A DNA stretch of 64,000 nucleotides, taken from assembly GCA_021739635.1 (NCBI GenBank), contig JAIPBH010000001.1:41209-105208 (forward strand), read 5' to 3'. A model generated the notes under the pieces. It made no database searches and was not told where the DNA came from. It saw only the letters and a list, made by a program, of their open reading frames with translations. Numbering within the stretch: the stretch's first letter is position 1; every line of letters begins with the position of its first letter. Shown here piece by piece: positions 53,763 through 61,603 of this stretch. The position numbers and the translations under genes are program-made. The DNA comes from Flavobacteriaceae bacterium (GTDB lineage Bacteria; Bacteroidota; Bacteroidia; Flavobacteriales; Flavobacteriaceae).

Positions 53763-56063
53763 ATGAAAAAAATCTCCCTTTGTTTAGTCTCATTTTTTTT
53801 GATTTCTGCTGGAATATTTGCTCAAGAACAACAGCAAGAGCCCATTAAAGCAAAGTCTGGCCACACCAATACCAACAAATTTAGGCAGTTGTATGATGAA
53901 TTTGCAACACCAAATATGTTCAGAACAGCTTCTGGTGCTCCAGGTCCAGCCTATTATCAACAACAGGCCGATTATAAAATGGATATTGAAATTGATGATG
54001 TAAACGTCAAATTATCGGGTAGTGAAACCATTACCTATTACAACAATTCTCCAGATGAACTCAAGTATCTTTGGGTTCAGTTAGATCAAAATATGAGAGC
54101 CAAAGACTCCAAAACACCACTTATAGAAGGTAGTGGTTACAGAGCCGCAACTACCGCTTCTAGATTTGTAAACTCTTATATGAAAGAGCCTTTTGATGGC
54201 GGATTTAATATTCTTGAAGTTAAAGACACTAAAGGAAACAACCTTCAGTATATGATAAACAGAACCATGATGCGCGTAGAATTGCCGGCACCATTAAAAA
54301 CTGGTGAGCAATTTTCGTTTTTTATTAAATGGTGGTACAATATCAACGATCACGTTAAAGATGGCGGTCGATCAGGTTACGAATATTTTCCTGATACAGA
54401 TAATAGAATTTATGTGATGGCTCAATTCTATCCAAGAATGGCTGTTTACAATGATGTTGAGGGTTGGCAAAATTCTCAATTTTGGGGACGCGATGAATTC
54501 GCTTTAACTTTCGGGAATTTTGATGTTAACATTACAGTACCGGCAGATCATATTTTAGACGGTACAGGAAGGCTTGTAAATAGAAAGGAAGTGTTTTCAA
54601 ATGATATGATGGAACGCTATGAAAAAGCAAAAAAATCATACGATGAACCAGTAAAGATTGTAACTCAAGCCGAGGCTGAAGTTGCTGAAGTTCAAAAAAG
54701 CACCAAGAAAAAAACGTGGAAGTTATCTGCTCAAAATGTTAGAGACTTTGGCTTTGCAACGTCAAGAAAATTTATTTGGGACATGATGGCAGTTAAAGTG
54801 GGAGGAAAAGATGTGATGGCCGTATCGTTATATCCTAAAGAAGGAAACCCTTTATGGGAAGATTGGTCAACAAAAACAGTGGCTAGTACTTTAATTTCTT
54901 ATTCTAGAATGACTTTTGATTACCCTTATCATAAAGCCATTTCTGTGCATGCACCTATGGGAATGGAATACCCCATGATATGCTACAATTTTGGAAGACC
55001 AGAGCCTGATGGAACTTACAGCGATCGTGTTAAATATGGCATGATGGGCGTTATTATTCATGAGGTTGGTCACAACTTTTTCCCCATGATTGTTAATAGC
55101 GATGAGCGTCAATGGACTTGGATGGATGAAGGTCTAAACACTTTTGTGCAGTATATTGCAGAACAAGATTTTGGAAAAAAATACCCAACAGCATTATCGC
55201 CACAACATAAAGATTTTCCATCCGATAGAGGTCCTGCAAGAATGATTATTCCTTACATGGGAGGCAATCAAGATTTTATTGCACCAATTATGACCAAAGG
55301 TTTAAATACCTATCAATTTGGTAATAACGCGTATGGTAAACCTGCAACAGCACTTAATATATTAAGAGAAACGGTTATGGGGCAAGAGTTATTTGATTAT
55401 TCATTTAAAGAATATGCCAGACGCTGGATGTTTAAACATCCTACACCTGAAGATTTCTTTAGAACTATGGAAGATGCCTCTGCTTTTGATTTAGATTGGT
55501 TTTGGAGAGGTTGGTTTTACACCACAGATTGGGTAGATATTGGGGTTAAAGAAGTAAAAAAATACTATGTATCTTCTAAACCAAACGAATATGGTAAAAG
55601 AATATCACAAAGGTTTAATATTAAGCCTGAAAGCTTGGTGTATTTGATTGAAGAAGGCAGCGAAGAATTTGAAGAAAATATGCGTGAATCTAATCCTTTG
55701 GAAGCTTCATCAAGTTTAAAGGAATATTTAATGGATAACTTTTCCGAAGAGCAAAGAAAATCTATTAAAAACCCTAAATATTTTTACAGTATTACTTTTG
55801 AAAAACCAGGAGGATTGGTTATGCCAATTATTGTAGAATATACTTATACTGATGGTACAACTAAAAGAGAAACTTATCCAGCTGAAATATGGAGATTAAA
55901 TGATAATGAAGTGAGTAAAGCCATTGCTTCTGAAAAAGAGATTGTTAGTATTACTGTCGATCCAGATTTAGAAACAGCAGATATTGATACTTCAAATAAC
56001 GCATGGCCAAAAGAAATTAAGCAGAGTGAATTTGATAAGTTTAAAGACAAAATAAAAAATTAA
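53763..56063 (+). CDS. M1 family metallo-aminopeptidase, exported
   Basis: The 766-residue protein has a signal peptide (SLCLVSFFLISAGIFAQ). The gluzincin catalytic site is HEVGH at 433-437 with Glu434 as base and Glu456 (MDEGLNTF) as third zinc ligand. The exopeptidase GxMEN motif is replaced by HAPMGMEYPMICYN upstream of it, as in other Bacteroidota M1 proteins. The N-terminal beta domain (YKMDIEIDDVNVKLSGSETI) and the C-terminal region (MEDASAFDLDWFWRGWFYTT) are complete. It trims N-terminal residues from peptides in the periplasm or outside the cell. A terminator follows. Confidence 0.93.
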   Translation: MKKISLCLVSFFLISAGIFAQEQQQEPIKAKSGHTNTNKFRQLYDEFATPNMFRTASGAPGPAYYQQQADYKMDIEIDDVNVKLSGSETITYYNNSPDELKYLWVQLDQNMRAKDSKTPLIEGSGYRAATTASRFVNSYMKEPFDGGFNILEVKDTKGNNLQYMINRTMMRVELPAPLKTGEQFSFFIKWWYNINDHVKDGGRSGYEYFPDTDNRIYVMAQFYPRMAVYNDVEGWQNSQFWGRDEFALTFGNFDVNITVPADHILDGTGRLVNRKEVFSNDMMERYEKAKKSYDEPVKIVTQAEAEVAEVQKSTKKKTWKLSAQNVRDFGFATSRKFIWDMMAVKVGGKDVMAVSLYPKEGNPLWEDWSTKTVASTLISYSRMTFDYPYHKAISVHAPMGMEYPMICYNFGRPEPDGTYSDRVKYGMMGVIIHEVGHNFFPMIVNSDERQWTWMDEGLNTFVQYIAEQDFGKKYPTALSPQHKDFPSDRGPARMIIPYMGGNQDFIAPIMTKGLNTYQFGNNAYGKPATALNILRETVMGQELFDYSFKEYARRWMFKHPTPEDFFRTMEDASAFDLDWFWRGWFYTTDWVDIGVKEVKKYYVSSKPNEYGKRISQRFNIKPESLVYLIEEGSEEFEENMRESNPLEASSSLKEYLMDNFSEEQRKSIKNPKYFYSITFEKPGGLVMPIIVEYTYTDGTTKRETYPAEIWRLNDNEVSKAIASEKEIVSITVDPDLETADIDTSNNAWPKEIKQSEFDKFKDKIKN

Positions 56064-56080
56064 TAAAAATTTAACCAAAG

Positions 56081-56110
56081 AAGCCGATTTTTTATAGTCG
56101 GCTTTTTTTT
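56081..56110 (+). terminator. Intrinsic terminator of the M1 peptidase gene
   Basis: AAGCCGA (56081-56087) and TCGGCTT (56098-56104) form a 7-bp stem with a 10-base loop, followed by six T. It starts 17 bases after the stop. Confidence 0.88.
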
Positions 56111-56130
56111 ATTCTAACCAAAACACTTAC

Positions 56131-56138
56131 TATATTTG
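56131..56138 (+). promoter_or_regulatory. -7 box immediately before the TatA-like gene
   Basis: TATATTTG is a full TAnnTTTG match and ends 4 bases before the GTG start at 56143, so the transcript would begin at or very near the start codon. No clear TTTG is seen at -33. Confidence 0.45.
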
Positions 56139-56142
56139 TATT

Positions 56143-56430
56143 GTGATACTACAAACTACATTTTTATTTATAAGCGGTGCTGAAATAGCATTTATCCTCT
56201 TTATTGTGGTCATGGTTTTTGGTGCGGATAAGATTCCAGATATTGCTCGTGGCTTAGGAAAAGGCATGAGAACCCTTAAAGATGCTACCAACGATATAAA
56301 AAATGAAATCACAAAAAGTGTCGATAAAAATGGTATAGATACCAGCATTGTAACCGATGTTAAAAAAGAAATTGACAGAGTAAAGGATGATATTGGCGAT
56401 TTTACTGGCTCTGTAAAACGAAATTTATAG
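56143..56430 (+). CDS. Twin-arginine translocase TatA/TatE-family subunit
   Basis: The 95-residue protein starts with GTG; no other start gives the N-terminal helix. It has one membrane helix (GAEIAFILFIVVMVFGADKI), the hinge FGADKIPDIARGLGKGM and an amphipathic helix (RGLGKGMRTLKDATNDIKNE), then a charged tail. This is the TatA layout; the GADKIP form replaces the usual FGPKKLP. It would form the pore of the Tat system, which moves folded proteins. No tatC is nearby. It is convergent with the O-methyltransferase gene, with 2 bases between stops. Confidence 0.88.
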   Translation: MILQTTFLFISGAEIAFILFIVVMVFGADKIPDIARGLGKGMRTLKDATNDIKNEITKSVDKNGIDTSIVTDVKKEIDRVKDDIGDFTGSVKRNL

Positions 56431-56432
56431 CA

Positions 56433-57074
56433 TTACTTTTTACGGCTTATGCTTAAGCCATCTCTTATTGGTAATAAAACCGTTTCTAATCTACCGTCTT
56501 CTTTTAAAAGTTTATTGTATTCTAAAAGCGCTTTTGTCGAAATATCATCAGGTTTTACAGGTTCAATAACTTTACCACTCCAAAGCACATTGTCTGATAA
56601 TAAAATGCCTCCAGAATTTAATTTATCCATAATAACATTAAAATACAAAGGGTAATTATCCTTGTCAGCATCCATAAAAATAAGGTCAAAGGTCTTATCA
56701 AGTTTTGGAATAATCTCTAAAGCATGTCCTAGATGCTGAATAATTTGATGCCCAAAAGTAGATTTGTCAAAATATTTTCGTTGAAAATCTACCAATTCTT
56801 CATTAATATCAATCGTGTGTAATTCACCATCATGTCGCATGCCTTCTGCTAAACATAACGCCGAATAGCCTGTGTAAGTTCCTATTTCTAAAATGTTTTT
56901 TGGATTCACTAATTTTGAAATCATACTTAAAACTCGTCCTTGATAATGCCCACTTAACATGCGTGGTTGTAAAATTTTCTGAAAGGTTTCGCGTGTTAAT
57001 TGCTGTAATAATTCTGGTTCTTCTTCAGAATGGTTTACTACATAGCTATCTAATTCTTCAGGTATAAAATGCAT
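56433..57074 (-). CDS. Class I SAM O-methyltransferase (caffeoyl-CoA OMT-like), last gene of the kynurenine operon
   Basis: The 213-residue protein has ILEIGTYTGYSALCLAEGMR (SAM loop), LHTIDINEELVDFQRKYFDK, FDLIFMDADKDNYPLYFNVI with the metal-binding Asp pair, and GGILLSDNVLWSGKVIEPVK. These place it in the cation-dependent O-methyltransferase family (Methyltransf_3), which methylates catechols and similar phenols. Its ATG overlaps the stop of the ACMSD gene (TAATG), so it is translated as part of the kynurenine operon. 3-hydroxykynurenine and 3-hydroxyanthranilate are phenolic, so one of them may be its substrate; that is inference. Confidence 0.9.
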   Translation of the reverse strand: MHFIPEELDSYVVNHSEEEPELLQQLTRETFQKILQPRMLSGHYQGRVLSMISKLVNPKNILEIGTYTGYSALCLAEGMRHDGELHTIDINEELVDFQRKYFDKSTFGHQIIQHLGHALEIIPKLDKTFDLIFMDADKDNYPLYFNVIMDKLNSGGILLSDNVLWSGKVIEPVKPDDISTKALLEYNKLLKEDGRLETVLLPIRDGLSISRKK

Positions 57075-58156
57075 TAAGAATGTATTCTGTTAAGTAATTT
57101 TTGTTTAGCAGCCTCATTATCGCCACAAAGCCATTTTATTACATTGTCTTGCCAAATAGCATCACGTTCTGTTTCGCTAATAATGTGGCGTTCCATGGCA
57201 AGGTCTAAAATTTTTCCAGGATACGATGATTGTTTAATGCTTTCCATTTCTCCTAAAGGATAAGGGTCATCTAAGCCCATTAAAACTTGTTTTGATCCTT
57301 GGTTTTTTATCAATAACTCTAAAGATCCAGTATCATGAACTAACGTGTCAAAAAATATATTTTTATGTCCTACAGCTTTCCTTGGGTGATGTTTTCCTTC
57401 AAACAAATCTGGTCTGCCATCAAATCCTTGAATGCGTCTTCCTAAATTAATTTGAGCCAATTGCCCGCCATGAGCAAAACAAGTACGCATGTTTGGGTAT
57501 TTTTCTTGATACCCATTTAAGGTCAAAAAATGATAAGCATCAGCGCATTGAGCCAACATCCAAATAAGGTGAAAACGCCAAGAGGTGTTTTCAAGTTTTA
57601 TAAACTTTTCGCCATCATATGGGTGAATTTCAACAGCAAGATTATATTTATTGGCCAGTTTAAAAATGGGTTCGTTTTCTTCATCAAAAATACATCGCCA
57701 GGTACCAATAGTATCCATATAATGCGTTGGCAAACATAATAATTGCATGCCGTGAGTTTCTACACAACGCTCAATTTCCCAACAAGCACTTCTAACAAAA
57801 CCAGGATGAACCACAAATCCGCAAGTAAATTTGCTTGGGTTTTCATGCTGAATACGAGCATTAAAATCGTTTTGAAAACGAAGGGCTTGTTTCATTTCTT
57901 CAACACGTAATCCATTCCCATAAAGTTGAGATAAGTTTAAAACAACGGCATGGTCTATCTTAAAACGTTCCATCCATTCCAATTTTTCATGCAAAAAGAA
58001 ACTAGAATCTGTAACAGGCCTGCTCCAATCTTTTTGAAGCATAAATTTTCGGTCTTTATCAACCCAAAAAATACCTTTTTCCCGCATGAAATCTGGAATT
58101 TCTTCAGGATAAGGTAATAAATGTGAATGCCCGTTTATTCTAAGTTTACGTGTCAT
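57074..58156 (-). CDS. 2-Amino-3-carboxymuconate-6-semialdehyde decarboxylase (amidohydrolase family)
   Basis: The 360-residue TIM-barrel metalloenzyme starts RKLRINGHSHLLP, with His10 and His12 as zinc ligands. It also has VHPGFVRSACWEIERCVETH, LAVEIHPYDGEKFI (zinc His), FAHGGQLAQINLGRRIQGFD (catalytic His) and MGLDDPYPLGEMESI (zinc Asp). This is the ACMSD pattern. It decarboxylates the ring-opening product of 3-hydroxyanthranilate dioxygenase, made by the gene 6 bases upstream, to 2-aminomuconate semialdehyde, steering flux to degradation rather than quinolinate. The neighbour set makes the assignment firm. Confidence 0.93.
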   Translation of the reverse strand: MTRKLRINGHSHLLPYPEEIPDFMREKGIFWVDKDRKFMLQKDWSRPVTDSSFFLHEKLEWMERFKIDHAVVLNLSQLYGNGLRVEEMKQALRFQNDFNARIQHENPSKFTCGFVVHPGFVRSACWEIERCVETHGMQLLCLPTHYMDTIGTWRCIFDEENEPIFKLANKYNLAVEIHPYDGEKFIKLENTSWRFHLIWMLAQCADAYHFLTLNGYQEKYPNMRTCFAHGGQLAQINLGRRIQGFDGRPDLFEGKHHPRKAVGHKNIFFDTLVHDTGSLELLIKNQGSKQVLMGLDDPYPLGEMESIKQSSYPGKILDLAMERHIISETERDAIWQDNVIKWLCGDNEAAKQKLLNRIHS

Positions 58157-58162
58157 AAAAAT

Positions 58163-58696
58163 TTAGTCGATTTTTACTTTTTTTGGTGGCTCCATGGTTT
58201 TACCGCAATTAGGACAAGTTCGTTTCTCTAAATCGCCATAATACTTGTCAAAAATTTTAGGCATATCGGTTTCAATGTTTTTTACAGTAAAATCTTCTTC
58301 GTAAAGTTTGGTAACACAATGTTCACAAAACCAAAGCAGCGCATCACGCATGCCTTCTGGTCGTTTGTATTCAATAACCAAACCTACTGTGTTTGCGCCA
58401 CGTTGTGGTGAGTGTGGCACTTTTGGTGGTAATAGATAAATATCACCTTCTTTAATGTGTACATCTTTTGGTGTGCCTTTATCAATAATTTTTAAAACAA
58501 TATCACCTTCTATTTGATAGAAAAACTCTGGTGTTTCATTATAGTGATAGTCCTTTCTGTTATTAGGTCCACCAACAACCATTACAATAAAATCACCATC
58601 TTTCCAAACCACTTTATTCCCAACAGGTGGTTTAAGTAAGTGACGGTTTTCTTCAATCCAAGTTTTAAAATTTAAAGGAGAAACTAAATGGCTCAT
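58163..58696 (-). CDS. nbaC: 3-Hydroxyanthranilate 3,4-dioxygenase
   Basis: The 177-residue cupin opens the ring of 3-hydroxyanthranilate with O2. The iron site is formed by KDYHYNETPEFFYQIEGD (His51, Glu57) and LPPKVPHSPQRGANTVG (His ligand). The bacterial-type C-terminal rubredoxin-like metal site is present as CEHC...CPNC (LLWFCEHCVTKLY, RTCPNCGKTMEPP). It is co-transcribed with the ACMSD gene, 6 bases apart. Upstream (58697-58802) lies a spacer with an interspersed repeat rather than the tight junctions seen elsewhere in the operon. Confidence 0.95.
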   Translation of the reverse strand: MSHLVSPLNFKTWIEENRHLLKPPVGNKVVWKDGDFIVMVVGGPNNRKDYHYNETPEFFYQIEGDIVLKIIDKGTPKDVHIKEGDIYLLPPKVPHSPQRGANTVGLVIEYKRPEGMRDALLWFCEHCVTKLYEEDFTVKNIETDMPKIFDKYYGDLEKRTCPNCGKTMEPPKKVKID

Positions 58697-58705
58697 AGTT
58701 TTTTG

Positions 58706-58790
58706 TTTTGGGCGTTACCCTATCGGGTCAGGCTTTCGGTAGTCGCTCTCTGTGAGGAGCTCCAACAATACCTCAATCCTTAACGCAATT
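58706..58790. repeat. Interspersed repeat-like element in the kynurenine operon spacer
   Basis: The spacer holds a GC-richer element with TTGGGCGTTACCC at its left, a small hairpin ACCC/GGGT (58717-58728), a second hairpin at about 58744-58759 (GCTC...GAGC) and TTAACGCAA on the right. The GCGTTA / TAACGC ends are inverted. Its composition differs from the A+T-rich spacers around. I recall similar GGGCGTTACCC elements scattered in flavobacterial genomes. Confidence 0.6.
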
Positions 58791-58802
58791 TAAAATATAA
58801 AG

Positions 58803-59585
58803 TTACAAACTTTTTGTTCGTCCACCATCAACGGGAACATTAATTCCATTTACATAGCTAGCAGCTTCACTGGCTAAAAATGTAACCACATTTGCCGTTT
58901 CTTCGGGTTTTGCAAACCGTTTTGCTGGACTATAGTTTTTCATTATTTCTGTCATTTCTTCTACAGATGTTTCTTCTGAAGCAGCTTTAATTTTAATGAT
59001 TTCAGTAAGTCGTTCAGTTTCTGTAAAACCTGGCAGCACGTTATTTACAGTTATTCCAAAAGAACCCAATTCTACCGAAAGGGTTTTACTCCAATTTCCA
59101 ACAGCACCACGAATGGTGTTACTAACACCAAGTCCAGGAATTGGTTCTTTTACTGATGTTGATATAATATTCACAATGCGTCCAAAGCCTTCTTCTTTCA
59201 TAAAAGGAATCACTGCTTGAGCCAATACATGATTGCATTTTAAATGTTGCGTAAAGGCATTATCAAATTCTTCTAAACTAGCATTTAAAATGTCACCACT
59301 TCTTGGTCCACCGGTATTATTGATTAAAATATGAAATCCATGATACTTTTCAATAAACATGATCACTTGTTCTTGTAAATCTCTTGGATTGGAAAAATCA
59401 GCAACAATAAAACTATGATGTTCGCAGTTAGGCATTTCAGCCATGACCGCTTTTAATTTATCTCTATTTCTTGCTACTAGCGTTACTTTTGCGCCTTCAT
59501 TAGCGAGTGCAATGGCTGTAGCTTTTCCAATGCCTTGAGTGCTTCCACAAACTAAGGCGTGTTTGTTGTTTAAGTTTAAATTCAT
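58803..59585 (-). CDS. Short-chain dehydrogenase/reductase-fold protein with atypical active site
   Basis: The 260-residue Rossmann protein has GSTQGIGKATAIALANEG (cofactor loop), NNTGGPRSGDIL (NAG-like motif, here NNTGG), NIISTSVKEPIPG (catalytic Ser142 or Ser144 region) and NNVLPGFTETERLTEI. The YxxxK motif that every active classical SDR has is replaced by SNTIR, with Ser155 for Tyr and Arg159 for Lys. It may bind NAD(P) without reducing ketones in the normal way. It lies in the kynurenine operon between the aldehyde dehydrogenase and dioxygenase genes, so it probably handles a pathway intermediate, or it has a non-catalytic role. Confidence 0.88.
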   Translation of the reverse strand: MNLNLNNKHALVCGSTQGIGKATAIALANEGAKVTLVARNRDKLKAVMAEMPNCEHHSFIVADFSNPRDLQEQVIMFIEKYHGFHILINNTGGPRSGDILNASLEEFDNAFTQHLKCNHVLAQAVIPFMKEEGFGRIVNIISTSVKEPIPGLGVSNTIRGAVGNWSKTLSVELGSFGITVNNVLPGFTETERLTEIIKIKAASEETSVEEMTEIMKNYSPAKRFAKPEETANVVTFLASEAASYVNGINVPVDGGRTKSL

Positions 59586-59669
59586 TTTTTTAGATAATAG
59601 ATATTAGAATTTAGAAAAAAGACTTAAGTTTTTTGTCTTTTGTCTTGATTCTTTAATCTCGATTCTTTT
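59586..59669. repeat. A/T-rich hairpin repeat in the kynurenine operon spacer
   Basis: AAAAGAC (59617-59623) and GTCTTTT (59635-59641) form a short stem within the sequence AGAAAAAAGACTTAAG. The 12-mer TCTTGATTCTTT at 59643-59654 recurs in reverse complement at 61140-61151 in the next spacer, showing these are related elements in opposite orientation. Confidence 0.6.
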
Positions 59670-61109
59670 TTAAAATTTAATACAAACATTTTTAGCTTCC
59701 GTAAAAAAGCGTAAAGCCTCAAAACCGCCTTCACGACCAATTCCAGATGCTTTTACACCGCCAAAAGGTGTTCGCAAATCACGCATCATCCAAGTGTTCA
59801 CCCAAATAATGCCTGCTTGAATTTGACTACTCATACGCATGGTTCGTTTTAAATCGTTGGTCCAAAGCGTTGCAGATAAGCCATATTTTACTTTATTAGC
59901 CATCTGTAATACTTCATCTTCATTGTTAAAAGGCATGATGGTAACCACTGGGCCAAAAACTTCTTCTTGGTTGATACGGCATTCATCATTAGAAACTTCA
60001 ATGACTGTTGGTTCTAAATAATAGCCGTTTTCAAAATCTTTTACAATCACTTGCTCGCCACCACAAAGAATAATTCCGTTTTCATTTTTAGCAATTTCAA
60101 TATAGTTTAGTACTTTTTCTAAATGAGTTTTTGAAACTAAAGCACCGATATTGGTTGATTCATCAGATGGATGTCCGACTTTTAATTTTTTTACTTTCTC
60201 TACAAAATCTTTTTTGAATTTTTTATAAATAGAAGTTTCCACAAAAATTCGGCTTCCGCATAAACAAATTTGCCCTTGATTGGAAAATGATGAACGCACT
60301 GTGGTTTCTAACATATCATTATAATCACAATCAGCAAAAATGATATTTGGATTTTTACCACCAAGTTCTAAAGATAATTTTTTAAACATGGGCGCAGCCA
60401 CTTTTGCAATGTGTGCTCCAGTAATTGTGCCGCCTGTAAATGAAATGGCTTTAATATCTGGATGTTCTATTATGGCTTGTCCAGTAGTTGTTCCCAATCC
60501 GTGAACAATATTTAATACGCCTTTTGGTAAACCAGCTTCATTACATATTTCTCCTAATAAATATGCTGTCATTGGAGTAACTTCACTTGGTTTCGCAACG
60601 AGACAATTCCCAGCAGCTATGGCTGGGGCAATTTTCCATGTAAATAAATAGAGTGGGAGATTCCAAGGGGAAATGCAACCAACAACACCAATGGGTTGAC
60701 GTAAGGTATAATTCATAGCATTATGTCCTACACTTTCATGACTTTCACTGGCAAATTGTGTGATGGCATTTCCAAAAAAGCGAAAGTTACTGGCTGCTCT
60801 TGGAATGTCTACAGTCTTTGCTAAACTAATGGGCTTTCCATTGTCTTTACTTTCAGCTTCAGCAAAACGTTGTAAATTAGCTTCTAATAATTCTGAAATT
60901 TTTATTAAGATTCTACTGCGTGCTTCAAAAGTGGTTTGCGACCAACTTGGAAACGCAGATTGTGCTGCATTATAAGCGTTTTCTACATCAGCTTTAGATG
61001 AATTAGGAATTTTTCCATAGACTTCGCCATTGGCAGGACAATAATTGTCAATCCATTCCTTGTTGATTGGATTTTCATATTGGCCGTTGATGTAGTTTTT
61101 TATGTTCAT
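59670..61109 (-). CDS. Aldehyde dehydrogenase, probable 2-aminomuconate 6-semialdehyde dehydrogenase
   Basis: The 479-residue ALDH has CISPWNLPLYLFTWKIAPAI, the cofactor loop SFTGGTITGAHIA, catalytic Glu in LSLELGGKNPNIIFAD and catalytic Cys in FSNQGQICLCGSRIFVE, and ends IGREGGFEALRFFTEAKNVC. Several ALDHs share this family; the position in a kynurenine operon, next to ACMSD and dioxygenase genes, is what points to 2-aminomuconate semialdehyde as substrate, giving 2-aminomuconate. The length is normal. RidA-type deaminase is the next enzyme and lies upstream. Confidence 0.92.
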   Translation of the reverse strand: MNIKNYINGQYENPINKEWIDNYCPANGEVYGKIPNSSKADVENAYNAAQSAFPSWSQTTFEARSRILIKISELLEANLQRFAEAESKDNGKPISLAKTVDIPRAASNFRFFGNAITQFASESHESVGHNAMNYTLRQPIGVVGCISPWNLPLYLFTWKIAPAIAAGNCLVAKPSEVTPMTAYLLGEICNEAGLPKGVLNIVHGLGTTTGQAIIEHPDIKAISFTGGTITGAHIAKVAAPMFKKLSLELGGKNPNIIFADCDYNDMLETTVRSSFSNQGQICLCGSRIFVETSIYKKFKKDFVEKVKKLKVGHPSDESTNIGALVSKTHLEKVLNYIEIAKNENGIILCGGEQVIVKDFENGYYLEPTVIEVSNDECRINQEEVFGPVVTIMPFNNEDEVLQMANKVKYGLSATLWTNDLKRTMRMSSQIQAGIIWVNTWMMRDLRTPFGGVKASGIGREGGFEALRFFTEAKNVCIKF

Positions 61110-61190
61110 TTTTTTTTCGCAGAAAAAAGAGACATGAATAAAGAATCAAGATTTTTAGTATAACTTCTTTTTGTCTCTTTTCTTATTTTT
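61110..61190. repeat. A/T-rich hairpin repeat in the kynurenine operon spacer
   Basis: AGAAAAAAGAGACA (61121-61134) and TGTCTCTTTTCT (61172-61183) pair as a long imperfect hairpin. It contains AAAGAATCAAGA (61140-61151), the reverse complement of a segment in the spacer at 59643, and shares AGAAAAAAGA with it. Confidence 0.6.
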
Positions 61191-61601
61191 TTATTCTCTT
61201 TTCTTATAAGCCATAACCTTAATTTCTACCACTAAATCCGGATGTGGTAATTGGTGTACTGCTACTGTGGTACGTGTAGGGCCAGTTTCTTTATTGAAGA
61301 ATTCTGCATAGGCTTTATTATACCCAGCAAAGTCGTTCATGTTCATTAAAAATGATGTGACGTCCACGACATCTTTTAAAGATGCACCTTCTTTAGCAAG
61401 ATTTTTTTCAATATTTAATAAAACTTCTCGGGTTTGAACTTCAATGTTCAATCGTTTTGTTCCCATCTCATCAATAATATCTACGCCAGCAATGGTATTA
61501 TCGGCACGACGCGAACTGGTGCCAGATACAAATATAAAATCACCCACACGTTTGGTATGCGGATAGGCACCTCTTGGTGTTACTGTTTTTTCGTCACTCA
61601 T
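61191..61601 (-). CDS. RidA/YjgF-family deaminase, probable 2-aminomuconate deaminase
   Basis: The 136-residue protein has the RidA trimer fold: [60 protein letters not shown] and [20 protein letters not shown], where the Arg of TRTTV is the substrate-binding arginine of the family. In kynurenine pathways of the 2-nitrobenzoate/NbaF type the 2-aminomuconate deaminase belongs to this family, and the operon context supports that reading. A general enamine-deaminase role cannot be excluded. It begins 2 bases after kmo ends. Confidence 0.9.
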   Translation of the reverse strand: MSDEKTVTPRGAYPHTKRVGDFIFVSGTSSRRADNTIAGVDIIDEMGTKRLNIEVQTREVLLNIEKNLAKEGASLKDVVDVTSFLMNMNDFAGYNKAYAEFFNKETGPTRTTVAVHQLPHPDLVVEIKVMAYKKRE

Positions 61602-61603
61602 AA

